Shown: positions 25,886 to 38,500 of the stretch, one piece after another
Layout: each line of letters starts with the position of its first letter
Numbering within the stretch: the stretch's first letter is position 1
Source: Voacanga thouarsii
Lineage: Eukaryota; Streptophyta; Magnoliopsida; Gentianales; Apocynaceae
Direction of reading: 5' to 3'
Assembly: GCA_026120185.1 (NCBI GenBank)
Contig: JANUWF010001617.1
Location: 2,170,001-2,234,000, forward strand
Length of the DNA: 64,000 bases
Program-made: the position numbers and the translations under genes
The notes under the pieces: generated by a model
Database searches by the model: none
Told to the model about the DNA's origin: nothing
Seen by the model: only the letters and a program-made list of their open reading frames with translations

Positions 25886-26428
25886 ATCAAATGCCACGTT
25901 AGTGGGGCTACTCTCGTGCTTTGTATGGGAAAGGAAAAGGACACACAACTGATTAACCATATAATTTTCCTTCCCCTTTTCTTCTTTGAAATTCTTGAAC
26001 CAGAACCTAAAAGGAAAGGCTGGCAATATTGCCAGAGAAATTTATGCTAAAATGTCTAAATTATCCTTTTAGTCAAATCTTCATTAAATAACAAATTTTG
26101 TTAATTTGTGGATGACACCAAGCATGTTTAAAAGGCAATATGAGAAAAAAACCAAAAGAGGAAAAAACAAGAGAGGCTATCCTTCCGGTCCCCAATGTAC
26201 AGTTGAGATCAAAATATTCAATCTCAACAAGCTTTCCCCATATTGCAAAAATTCATCTCTTCTATTTGCCCAAAAATCCGAAAAGGAAAAAAAACAGCTA
26301 CACATGTATACCTGACCTGAGGCATTCTCCATTCGGCTTGCACACCACATCAAGCATTCTCTGCCACTGCTACAAGATTCGGTTCTCTTTTTGTTATTCT
26401 CACAGTATACTAAATAAACAAAGAAACA
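25886..26428. other. Intergenic, upstream of a SAUR-like gene
   Basis: Host DNA after the Tat element. Its first bases (GTATCAAATGC) match 29320-29332, the other side of the empty site. It holds the promoter region of the SAUR-like gene; no TATA box was chosen. A 16-bp palindrome CTGGCAATATTGCCAG lies at about 26020. Confidence 0.5.
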
Positions 26429-26767
26429 ATGCACGTAACACTTCAATGGTTCGTTAACTTAATAAGGCGCAGGAGCAGCAGCGAAGGATGCAAGGAGGTG
26501 GATTCAGAGAAGAAGAAGAAGGAGAAGAAAAAGGCGAAGGCAAATCGGGAGGCGGAACTAGCTATTCGGTTTTATATCGGAGAACGCCGTAAAAAATATG
26601 TTGTTTCCCAGGAGCTTAGGAAGCCATCGGCGTATAAGAGTTTTATAGAAGCGTACAGAGGCGAACTATCGTTTAGGGGAGGAAAGGAACCGCGCGGCCT
26701 GTCTTGCTCCACCGCTGAATTCCAAAGAATGCTGGCTCTTGCAGAGGCTGAGACAAAGGGCCATTGA
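26429..26767 (+). CDS. SAUR-like protein, divergent
   Basis: A single-exon gene of 112 codons, as usual for SAUR genes. The start ATG is chosen because MHV and a following LVNLIRRRSSS-type stretch match the start of the paralogue at 28548 (MHVRLGSLVKKLSSRS). The C-terminal half follows the SAUR core: FYIGERRKKYVVSQEL, YKSFIEAYRGEL, LSCSTAEFQRMLALAEAETK. The middle is unusual, with a run of lysines and glutamates (EKKKKEKKKAKANRE) in place of the usual short linker, and the typical GFVPVYVG has become IRFYIGE. SAUR proteins are small auxin-responsive growth regulators. Because of its divergence its activity is uncertain. Confidence 0.72.
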   Translation: MHVTLQWFVNLIRRRSSSEGCKEVDSEKKKKEKKKAKANREAELAIRFYIGERRKKYVVSQELRKPSAYKSFIEAYRGELSFRGGKEPRGLSCSTAEFQRMLALAEAETKGH

Positions 26768-27407
26768 TTCAATATATGTTGCTATCAATTTATTTTTTCA
26801 TGCACAATTTTTTTTTTCCAAATTATTTAGAACTATTTTACGAGGATGTAAAGAAATTGAATCTTGTGAATTTTCAAGGCTGCGGATTGATTCTTTGCCT
26901 TACTTTTTCTTGTGTCTGTTTTCTTGCTCAGTATCCTAATATTGTGACCTTTTGTTTCTTTGATATTTGCCATGGTGGTAACTTCTTTTACTCTCTTTAA
27001 TCCATGCAATATTCATTGAAAATCGAATTTATTTAACTATAGAGAGGAATAAAATAATAATAATAATAATAATTCCATCAAAGTCTAATTGAACAATAAT
27101 GATAATATGATGATTCAATGTTTTAAGTAAATGTGACAATTAAGTATTACTATTTGTCTATTTTTTATTGTCAAATATTTTACTATCATAAATTAAATAA
27201 CTGACCATATATATCATACCAAAATAAAATGTGTGACAAAAATATTTTCATAATCAATTACTCTTTTTTTAAAAAAAAATAAATAGTGCAAAAACAATTC
27301 CTTATCTTTGATTAGATGTATTGGTGTTAAATTTATCTTTTTGGTGAAGGTTCAGTTGAAGAGATGATGAAGCCATTGATACTCTCAAAAGCTCCTTTTA
27401 TCTCAGG
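26768..27407. other. Intergenic, downstream of SAUR-like gene
   Basis: 3' flank of the SAUR-like gene; GTAAAGAAATTGAAT at about 26847 recurs downstream of the paralogue at 28955, so the 3' region is shared. An (ATA)n run lies at about 27050-27072. No gene. Confidence 0.55.
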
Positions 27408-27849
27408 GTGTAATGCATTGATTTTTGGGCCGGTCGGGATTGGTTGGACTATGAACCGGTCTCTAAATCGGTCCGATCTATACATTTGAGTCAAAAATTT
27501 CAAAAATTGACATATTTTGTTCAAATCGATTGGACCGGCCAATCCAACCAATTGAACTAGTCCTACTTTTTTTTCCTTTCTAATTAAAATAATATATTTA
27601 TAAAAAAAAATAAGCAACACAAATGAAATAAATAGTCTATATTAATGGAGAAAATATCATATTTTCTTCTTATTTCATTATTTATGTATTTATGGATTTT
27701 AATTACACTATATTATTGATTAATTTTATTCTTAAAAATATTTTATTTTTAATTTTTAAATAATAATATTACTAGCTTAATTAAATCGTAAATCAATAAA
27801 TTTTCTGATTCGATATCCGATCCGATTCTAAAAACAATGATATAATATC
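27408..27849. mobile_element. Non-autonomous DNA element with 8-bp duplication
   Basis: A 442-bp insert between two copies of ATCTCAGG (27400-27407 and 27850-27857). Its ends are weakly inverted: CATTGATTTTTGGGCCGG on the left and CATTGTTTTTAGAATCGG on the right when inverted. It contains CCGGTC / CGGTCCGATC-type repeats. An 8-bp duplication suggests a hAT-like origin. The family is not recognised. Confidence 0.55.
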
Positions 27850-28180
27850 ATCTCAGGCAGCAATGGCAACATCTCTTGGAGGAAACCCCCCAATAGGATC
27901 TTCCACAGGACGTTTGGCGTTTGTCCGTCTTTGTATTAGATATGAAAGTCTTTTATCTTTGCGGCAAACTACCAAAAATCTAAACAGTTGAAATATATTT
28001 ATCTCTTTTATATTTAAAGGATAGATACATCTCATAATCACTGCTCTAATAAATCCCAAACCCTCGTTTTTCTTTTGGAGAAAGCGACCTCTGTGCTTAA
28101 TACACAATTTACCATCCATATCATGCTTTTTTATCTCATATTTTGCCTTGGTTTTTAGCCAGATATATATATTCAATCCA
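27850..28180. other. Intergenic, possible coding relic
   Basis: On the minus strand a short coding-like stretch RPVEDPIGGFPPRDVAIAA (about 27910-27853) stops at the element border. Beyond the element GAFESINGFIISSTEPSPKR (27390-27333) looks similar in texture, but the frame does not join cleanly. It may be a broken old exon; no family is recognised. From about 28090 the duplicated SAUR promoter segment begins. Confidence 0.3.
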
Positions 28181-28418
28181 CATCAAGTGTGATAACATAC
28201 TGCTATCATCAAACTTTTCACAAATCCTTAAAAGTTGTACTACATCAAGTGAATCTGTTTTTGGAGATAAAAATAAATTTTAAAAATTATATATTCACAA
28301 CTTGCAATGCAGTTAATATAACTTTTAATATACAAAAAGTTTATGTGACAAATGTTGATGGATTCACCAATCACGTACCTACTTCAAAAACTTATATGGA
28401 CAAGGATCAAAATTCCCT

Positions 28419-28428
28419 CTATAAAAGC
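28419..28428 (+). promoter_or_regulatory. TATA box of the SAUR gene
   Basis: TCTATAAAAG lies about 120 bp before the ATG at 28548, and is conserved at 4383-4392 in the decayed copy. Confidence 0.7.
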
Positions 28429-28547
28429 AAAGGAAACAAACTATAACATATCTACTCCATCAAATATCATCAAACATTCTCCCTGTGCTTCAAGATTCGT
28501 CCTTTTCATTCTTGAGTTCTCTACTTAGTATCTGTAATAGAGAAACC

Positions 28548-28874
28548 ATGCACGTAAGACTTGGATCGCTTGTAAAGAAGCTAAGTAGCAGGAGTCATGT
28601 AAGATGCACAAAGATGGATTCCGACAAGAAGAGGAAGGCAACTCCGGAGGGATTTGTTCCGGTTTACATTGGGGAAGACCGTAGAAGATACGAGGTTCCG
28701 GTGGAGTGTATAAATTCCTTCAGGTTTCAAGCTTTTCTGAATAAGCATGAGGAAGAAATATTGGCTACAAGAGACGAACCAATTAGCCTGCTTTGCTCTA
28801 CCAATGTCTTCGAAACCATCCTCACCCTTGCAAAGGCGGACACCAAGCTCCTTCGACTTCTTCAACGTTCTTGA
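28548..28874 (+). CDS. SAUR family auxin-responsive protein
   Basis: An intronless gene of 108 codons. The ATG at 28548 is chosen although the frame is open upstream to 28485, because MHVRLGSLVKKLSSRS is conserved at 26429 and 4530 and the upstream codons lie in the expected leader. The SAUR core is clear: GFVPVYIGEDRRRYEVPVEC, then FRFQAFLNKHEEEILATRD and LLCSTNVFETILTLAKAD. SAUR proteins are thought to inhibit PP2C.D phosphatases at the plasma membrane and so promote acid growth. The gene has a TATA box and is the best preserved of three related copies in the window. The nearest copy (26429) is in the same orientation. Confidence 0.88.
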   Translation: MHVRLGSLVKKLSSRSHVRCTKMDSDKKRKATPEGFVPVYIGEDRRRYEVPVECINSFRFQAFLNKHEEEILATRDEPISLLCSTNVFETILTLAKADTKLLRLLQRS

Positions 28875-29556
28875 ATCGAAATCTTGTCCATCAAAGTAAT
28901 TTAGTCTGTACCATTACTTTCTTTTTTTTTTGTATTATTAATTTCGAGTTATGTAAAGAAATTGAATATTGAGAATTTTCGACGCAGGGTTGACAGGGGA
29001 TCAGTGGGTAAAAAGTTAAATCTTAATTCGATTGCCTAAAAGAAGATATTAACCGCAGTCAAATTCCAATGCTTCAATAGATAGTAAAATTGCAAAAATT
29101 TTCAGGTTTTGGTAGATATTATTGGTCCCGAATGTCAAGATAATCAGCTGTTATACTAAATCTGATCCTCTTAAACTACCATGGCATCTTTACAGCATAA
29201 GCATATGCTTTCCCAGCAAGTCCTAACAGAACAAGACCGCAAAAACTAGTTTGATAATGATTGTTCCAGAGGAATGCAGCCACGAGATTAACTATAAGCA
29301 AAATACTTGAACACTATATCAAATGCTAAACCGTAAACACTTAAACATCTCTAGAAAAACTATCTGCAGTGTGTCGTAGGAGGTCAGAGAAAGAAGAGTA
29401 AAACCTACTAAGTCAATATTTCGATTGTAGCAGATACGAGCACTAAAGCTCCAGTATTTGCTAATGTCTGATCTCGAGTCATCTGTGTACACAAGCTCCA
29501 CAATCTACTTTCTGAAATATTCTGCTCAGTCAGTTTGAACCCGAATTTCTTTTAGC
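28875..29556. other. Converging 3' regions of SAUR and J-like gene
   Basis: The SAUR 3' flank and the 3' flank of the minus-strand gene ending at 29557 meet here. 29050-29340 is the uninterrupted counterpart of 10660-10894 plus 25881-25900. No further gene. Confidence 0.6.
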
Positions 29557-32500
29557 CTACTGATCAGAATCTGAGTCAGAGAATTGCACTTGTCGAGCAT
29601 CTTTGGGTTCCAGATCTGTGATGGACGGAGGAATAAGCTCATTTCGTGGTGGATGGCTTCTGCGAGCTCGTCGGGCCTGATCCTACCAATGAAAAGATGA
29701 AAGGAGGAGAGGGTGGGGGAGAGGGGAAGCACACGGCAAGGAATTATCATTCTGGTCTAGGGAAAAATCAAATAGAAAACATTGCATGAACATAGGAAAA
29801 CATTATAAGCCTAGCCCGATTGATAGAACACAATATATTCTCTTAGAAAAGCTTGAGGCCGACCATTTTGATACTTACCCTATCACTTGATTGACTCGAT
29901 GAATTTGACTTAGTAATATGAGAGGATTGACTTCTCTGTAGCCAAATGCGACCAAATAACAATAAAGCTATCAAAAGTAAAGCTGGTCCAATACGTGGAT
30001 CACTTAATAGATCATGCGTTTTATAAGTGAAATCACTGATCTTCAGTTTCAGTTCTTGGGTCGAAGAAATAAGTGTCTCAGAACCTGCGGACCAAATGGC
30101 ATCATCTTCAGGAACTAGTTCGGGAGTTTTTGTTTTCTGCAAGAGGTTGGAGGAAAAAAATAGACATCAGAAAATATAAATATATAAATAAGAAAAAGCT
30201 TCCTTCTATCCGGTTTACTTGTACCATTCAATCTATAGGTGCATAACAAAAGCAGGATAGAAGTACCGGCATAAGCACAAGCAAATCATTTAGTCTTTTG
30301 CATAATCAGTATTTATTTGCCCCATAGCATCATGATGAACCCAATAATTACCTACCGCCTATTTTCTTGACCAAGAATCTAAAACAGAGTTCCCAAAATG
30401 GACAAGATAAAAACAGGGAACATATTTATACTTCACATAAACAATAAGCTGAAGAAATGGTCAAACGTGCTTCAAGAAACTAAGAAAGCAAAGATTCCAA
30501 CATTTGCTTCCTCAAGTATTTGAGATGTTTTTGGAAGTTCCACTTACAAAAGGAGGAAGATTCCTGGAGTCACCATCTTCAATTGTCTTGGAGAGCCATT
30601 TTATGATCTGCAAACCAAGTTCCACCACGCTCATTAATGAAATGCAGAATTAAGCCAAAAAAGTTGCAGCTCTATCAATTTTTCATGCATGAGCTACTTA
30701 AGAATATTTATGAAAAGAATCTTTGGACTGGTTTCCAAAAGATGCAGTTTTGGCAGATATCCAAAACGGGATACAAAGATAAACAATATAGGCTGTTAAC
30801 CGAACCATGGTACTAGTAAGCACAGCACGTACCACTTTCCCATCCTCATAAAAATTTAAAGATGCTAATAGGATCCCAGCCTAAGTAGAACTCTTACCTC
30901 TGATATTTCACCTGAACCCTTGTACTTGGCCACGAGTTGACCGGCAGGATCTGGATGAACATAATTTACTGCTTGAAAGAAGTTTTTTGGCCGTTTCTCA
31001 GCTTCAGTTTCATCATCAGTGGCATTCCTTTCATAACGTACCATAAGTAGTTGTGGTACATCTTCTATACCCCTTCTTGGTCCACAAGATTCATGACTAT
31101 CTTCTGAATTGATATGAAAGAAACAGTATTTCTGTATAAATAAGAAAAATGCCAGTGTTTCAGGTCAGGACAAACAGTAGAGTATAAGTCCTGGAACTGT
31201 CATCAACGTCAAATACAAGACATCAATTAGTAGAGTTACAAGCCATCAACCTTAAATAATTATGCAATAGCTATTGAGGCAAGCATTCATGACAGCAAAG
31301 GAGATTGCTGAAGTGATTTAGGGGTTCTCACTCATCTATACTCTTTGCCAACTATATTGCTAAAATGAAAACCGAAATCAGGTAATGTGATCTAATCTAG
31401 TCTCAAAATTTACTCTTTCCAAATCCACATTTACTAGATTGGTAATAAAAATGACTTCCAAATCAAGTATCTACGAGCAATGGTTTATGGTCATATTCAG
31501 CAAGATTATCACGTGCCAGTGGTAATTGAGTTCTGCTGAAACATTGCAAGAAAATAAGAAATTATAGGAACTCACCTGTTGTGCCTCCCCATCAAGCCAG
31601 GTGAATGTCAATCGTTTTTGTTTAAGCGCAAGTGCAGCTGGAGATAACAAGTTATCTGGATCTACAGGGTTTACTTCTCCATCATTTGAAAGCGTTTCTT
31701 GGACCCTGCGTATGGTCTTTTGCATGTGTTACAGCACAAATAATCAACAATCTTAAATTTGAACATCAATCATGCTTTCATTTTTCAATTTGACTTTGAT
31801 TATTCACAAAGTTTGCCTTGGGCACTGAAAATATGATGAAAGATACTGCGCTTTTTACTCATCAAGCACAAACCAAACCCAAATGCCAAAACTAGCAAGG
31901 GATTTATTCAACTAAAAATTACAAGGAAAAGAAGCTTACTTCACGCATCGTGTTGAGATCTTGGCTCAGACGTCCAGCTAAGATGACACAGTACCAAATC
32001 TTCACATCTTTTCCAGCACGAGAGCGGCCTCGTGCATCACAGCCCAAATCCAATGATGTAACAGTCCTTAATTGGGGAAGCACTATAACACGGCATAAAA
32101 CATCAAACAGTAGCAAATTTCCATTTGTTTACTCGGGTTTAGAAAAAGAATTGCATAGTCTATATTTAGATGGACGCATTATGAAACGACCGGCAGAAAC
32201 CTTTCCTTCAAGCAAAAGGAAGCAGCTGCCATGTATGATAAATTCATGCATGATAAAATGAAGTACAAGCCAAACCACCTTACTGATGAATTTGGAAGAA
32301 TTACAGTTGACAGTATTTATGCATTTTACTACAGCAAAAGCCTCCTATTCCATAGACATGGGTGACAATTTTACCCTCCAAAAAAGAAATCAGACAGTTA
32401 TTTCTAACTTCTAATATAAGCAACAATATTTGTAACTTAATATGTAGTAGTCTTAACTTGGAAATGCATTGACGTCGTATGGATATTCCACACTCACTGG

Positions 32501-35500
32501 ATGAATTAAATTGATTCATCTTGTAATCTACAAAACTACCTAATATGTATGTGTTTCTAAGAGAAAGTGATCTCTTAAAAGATAGAGTCTAATTTCAGAT
32601 TCATCAGGAAAATGCACCCAGAAAAAAGTGCTCCTTATATTAGGCTGGAACTTGTTTTGTCAAATAGAGTTGTACTCAAGATTCCTTAAGTTAATCAATC
32701 AGCCAAATTATGCACTTGAAATAGAAACAATACTCAACCCTCTCAGCAACAGATAATTCATTAGAATCGGAGGATTGATCTCCATCTCCATTTTATAAGC
32801 ATTGCTTCTGAACTCTGATGGCATATGTAGCACAAGGCTCATCAGAGTGTGCATGATATTGGCTCATCCAGGCCATTTGGTTCCAAAGAATTCCCAAGCA
32901 CAGCCAAGTAAACCAGTTGCCTGGTCAACACGTGCCAGATATCCTAAGTTCTACTTTAAGGGGAAAAAAAATCAAAGGACAAGCACCTATGAGGCAGAAC
33001 TGATTTCATGCTAGTTGACTTTGCAAAATTTGTCAGATGTGGCACTTAATAACAAATTCAAGGGAATCAAGATCTCACCATGATGTTTGTTCTTCTCCAT
33101 AATATCATTAAACATTGAAGTGTCGATAAATCCTGCACGAAATACACTTTAAAGTTTTCCATATGAGAAAAATGTCATGATAAGGTAATGGTCGCAGCAA
33201 GAAAGGTTACTTGCCATGATACACAACAGGTTTTACTCCAGGATCTTTCAGAAATACAAGAGCAGGTGCAGATTCCATCCCAAACCTGTTATTATTAAAA
33301 ACAAATTTGTTATCATCAATAGACTTCCTATGAAAACTTATTAAGAAAGAATCTGAGATTCCAGTTGCAAATTCTTTTGAATTCCAAAAAGAGAAAAATG
33401 AAATGGGGGGAAGGAACTATTTTTCCACATTGCATAACTGGAAAGATGTCAACCAACTTAAATGAGTAAAAAAGCTACGTTCCAATAGAAAATTTAATTA
33501 GAATGATTAAATATAATTATTCAACAGGAAAGCTGCAAAATTGCAAAAATCACTAGACAAAATTTTCACAAAACATGATGTATTGGACACAGGTTGCCTG
33601 CTGTTTTCTGGATTGGGATCTATGAAATTCACAGCAACTGAACATTCATGATCTCAATACTGCAGAATGTGTCAATGTGTCTATGGAATAACAGAAGCTG
33701 GAAAAAAAAAACCATAATCAGTTTCCATTCTCACTTGCATACTGGTTATCAAAACTCAAAGTGCAGGCAAAACATGTTTTTCATTTCCCATGTAAAGCAT
33801 TGGAAGAAACAAAAATAAGAAAACAGAAAGAGTTAGATATGAGAGATCCAGATTCTTGCTTTTATTCCCAAAGAAATTTTTTAGGTTCAATAAAAACTGA
33901 AACTGCATTGCAGGGAAAGAAGTCTCCATAACCTATAAATAGAGCAGACTAAGTATTAAATATGCATGAATCAGTGATTATGCATGCGTTCCGAAAAGAC
34001 TAGGCAAAAGTAAACTAATGTTAGAATAGCTACCAGTGAATTAATAGTAATTGTTTAATGCATATTTGACTTATTCAGCCATAAGCATCATTAGCAATCA
34101 GACAAAAGGAAGATGTCCACTCTGCCAAACCTATATCTGCCTATTTACAAGAAAAACTGCAATGTTCCAAGCGTACATTTGGTACAGCCTGTTAAAAATT
34201 GTTAGTTGTAAGCTCTTTGGTACATTTTTTTAGAATAGTTTTCATGTTTTCTTCATTTAGGCTATTTGTCAATAAAAAAATGCAACATTCTAAGAGGACT
34301 AAATCACAAGTTTTAGGAGTCAGCATGGTATACCAAGACCGAGAAAAATAATATCAGAAATGCTAAAAAGAGAAAAGAAAAAAAGTAGCATAACAAAAAC
34401 AACTATTATCATATCATACCCAAAAGAGAACAAAAGATTGTTTTTCTCACTAAAAAGAGGGTAAATAAAAGTGAGCAGAACCACATACATATTCCACCAT
34501 AAAGAAGATTCCTCTTCACGCCATAGGATAAATGCAAAAGTTACATATGGCCAATAGTCTCTAGCAGCTTGACGCATGAATGGGGTGGCACGTTCTCCTG
34601 TCCTTGAGAATAAGATAACTTTAACCTATCAGCCAGAAATAAGAAACCCATTAATCTTTGGCCAAATTCTATTTTCCTAAGTCTGGGCATGCAACAATAG
34701 GTTGTCAAATTACCAGGCTGTTTTATTTTACAAAAGACCAGGTCTACTACAGGTCATGAACCTTATGTGCAGAAAATCAATCAGAAAGTTGATGTTAAGA
34801 CCAAAACATGCCCAGAGAAAGAGTCATTTTTCCACATCATGCAAATGGAAAAGTATAATATTAAAGCGAAGTCTCATAGACAAAGAAGGTTGGAGATATT
34901 TACTTTGGCAAGAGAAAAATGAAGTCAGATCTTGCTTTAACCAGATCATATTTTCAATTCTAGCATTTATCTTGCTACATGCTTGTAAAATGACAAGGAA
35001 AAATGTCCAATCACTTCAGGCCACATATGTACGCCATACAATACAATATTCTTAGTTTTGGATTTCCACCTTGACAATTTAGCAGCCCTCTTTGCTAAAG
35101 TAAATAATTCATAAAATGTTCGTATTAATACTTGGATCTGATAGGAGACCATTCTCAAAAGAAGAAACACCCCAGTAAATGAGGCTTCCATTCCACAAGT
35201 TTGAGCACCAGTGTTCAAATTTGTATTCTGAATAACTCTACATGAAGAAAATTGTACTATGCAATACCCTGGATTCGTAGCAATTAAACTCTTTCATGCG
35301 AAAATGGATAATTTGAAGAAAGTTAAAAAACTTCAACTTATTTTGGGTTGATTTTGGAAAATATTAATCAGGTAACTGATTGGAGATCAAAAGAAGAGCA
35401 TGACAAGATTCGGCCTTCAATGAATTTCTTGAATGTAAGGTAGTTTGTGATACAATATAACATATGCGTACAGGAAAAATCACGAGGTAACATATTGCAT

Positions 35501-38500
35501 GGAAACTGACAACACCAAATGTTCAAATGGAAAACATAGTTTGCTGTAAAGAAGACACCATGGGATTGATCTCCTATAATAATTTTCCAAGAAATCAAGT
35601 AAATATGAACTCTAGTAGAAAATTTAGAACATCCAGGATGCCACTTTTCAAAAAGCGAATTAAGAATATACTTTTTTGGGGTTAATCTTTTAGATCTCTA
35701 AACTGCTTTTGGAATTCATTGAAGAGATCCTTCAAGTCGATCAAATACCAGTAAAAAAATTAAGAATGAAGAGAAGAACTAATACATCCAAATAAAAGGG
35801 AAAGAGAGTGGTCAACTCATGGCATGATAAACATATGTAAATGATCACATCTGAGGATAAAGACGGAAAGTACCTTGTGAGGCTTGCTTTTCGCTAGAAA
35901 TTTTTGTGCCTGAAATTTGACAGAAAGAATCACATGAATATCAGCATTTATGTTTCAAGACATAACGAATAAAAGAGAATATCTTCTTAAGATCAATTGA
36001 CAAAACAATGAATCCAAATCTTTGCAAATGGAGGGCAGATTGATATTTCATGAAAATCAACCTCTCAGCTCCCTGTATATTTCCCACTAATCCTAAAAGT
36101 TTCATATTGTGATGGTTCAAATTAGCACACTAATTTCTGCCTTTGTTATCTCCTATGCAAAATCACCACCGAGCAGGGGCGGACGTACAACAAACATTTT
36201 GGGGAGGGGGGGTGCGCCGAAATGGGACGGCACAAGGCACACAACTGAAGAAAAGCAAGAATGTCTTTCTGTTGTCTGGTATCGGTATGAAAAAGAGGGT
36301 CAATGACAAAACAAAAAAGGCACATTAAGTTTAAGTACTTTGGTGGGCTTTAGGGCCTCACAGGTAGTTTAAATTAGTGGGCTTCCAACCTTCCAAATAC
36401 TTAAGTAGTTGAGCTGGTGGATGGGCCTAAATAAGTATTTTAAACATTTTGATAGGTTAAAAAATATTAAAATTTTAAATTTTAGTTAATATAGAAAATT
36501 TAAGTTAATGAATTTGGAAAGAATTCAATCATATAATATATACACAAATATTTTGTTATACATAATTTAATATACTACATTAGTAGAAGAGATTTCAAAA
36601 AAAATTGTGGGGGAGGGGGGCACCCGAGCATAGCCTTGTGTCTGCCCCTGCCATCAAGTAAGAGATTAAGTTTAATCATGCTAAAGATAATAGCATAACA
36701 TAAGGATTTAGTTGTTGATATTTGCTAGGGTAATTCTGAAAAGGAGGAACAAATGCTTTGTCTTATGTACTTTATACTTTGACTATGAAACCATTGTAAG
36801 TTTAGATGCCATATCACAGACAACGGTTTTTTATGATACCTTTGCATCTGCCATTCTTATGGCACTTGGCAGCAACATGATAAAAGTTGAACAATGACTA
36901 CTAAAATTGTTCAAATGGGGTTGACCAGGTGTTGTATATTTCCTTCTGATAAAGATGCAGACTTTAATACAACACGCTGATACATCACTCAAGCGGTTCA
37001 GATGACCAACCAAAATTCTGGAGCCTTTCTTGCATATATTTCTTTCAGGAAAAGCTTAAGCCTTCAACAAAACACACAAGTACATCAAGTCCTTTACCAT
37101 GTTACATAGTATCTTTATGATTCTTGCTTTCTACTTTCTATAACTGCCTAAAATCATAAGCATCCACTGACAACACCAATCTGGGGTACCCCCATCTCCA
37201 TCAGAAAAAGAAATTACAGTCTACACAGCTCTGGCAACAACTACAGTATGTAAAAAAGTACTAGTTTATCACAGGCTTCTAACTGGCAATTTGTCATGTA
37301 TTGCAACAACTACAGTGTTGTACTACCACCACTAAAATCATGCAAAAAAACAAATTAAGAAGAAACTAGAAGACAGAAAATAAAAATGCAAATGCTTAAA
37401 ACAGTAAATCAATGATTTTAAAATAAACTCTGCAAATTACCAAGGATTCCTTTGAATAATACATTATCCGAGGCAGAGTTAAGATGGTTGTGGCAAACCA
37501 ATCAGTAACCGCATCAACAGACATTTCTCCTGCATACCTAGTAATATAGTCAATCATTAAAGAATTCGACTAACAACCAATATTCAGGCTTACAGTCTAA
37601 GAAGGAATCCAACCAAATACCTTTCTAGATTAACCCTAGAAAGAGAAAGCAAAATCTCAAATGCTAGAAAACCAGGAAAATCTCCAAATTTCTACAAGTA
37701 CCAACTTCAGATAAAGCGAGGCTGAGATAGAATTTACCTATACATACAGCGTGAACTATTGCACCCAGGGCGAAAAGCTAGAATGGTTGGAAGTCCTGTG
37801 GATGTGAGAAAAAGATCCAAAAGGAACAAATAAATCAAGAACAAGGGTATAAAATTGCAGAAAAGAAAGCAATAATAAGTCTAATACTCTGATATCATAT
37901 ACTCATACTTCATATTTTGGGATGTCCCACTTAGCATATATAGCTGCACATATTTAGGAATTATAACTGTAATATTCCTGTAATTGTTTCTATAATTTTA
38001 ATGTATAGATGACTTACCTTAAATAGGTCTAGGTATCTTGTACAAATACCTTGAGATATATGGAATAAACATAAGAGTGTTTTTCAGCCAATTGTTAATT
38101 GTCCCAAAAAAATAATGCACGGTAGAAAAGTCTAAATATCATCTACATTCTTCCCCAATTCTGTTTGTTGCTTTTATCTTTACCTCAGACAACTTAAATT
38201 TCAAATTGGAGAAGGCAATGTAGGACAATGGGTAGACAATTATTTTTTTTCAAAATATGATCCTGAAAGTCATCTCAGAAAAGTTACTAGGCCAAATCCT
38301 TCCACCATAATTATGTTATCTTTTGCTTTTTCATAATCAATTGGGTTACATTTAAGCAATATACCGATTGCCATCAAAACCATTAAGTACAGAGTTAAAC
38401 CACTAACCCATGTGATTATAATCCCTGATACATTTCAATTTCTTCTCCTATGATAGTTGATTGTGTTCTTCTTTAATGATTATGTTATCTTTAAGCACTA

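Noticed and set aside
33211..33215. GT donor in GGCAAGTAAC as the splice site of exon 13
   Set aside because: It puts the next exon out of frame with a stop after a few codons, while the GC donor keeps it open.
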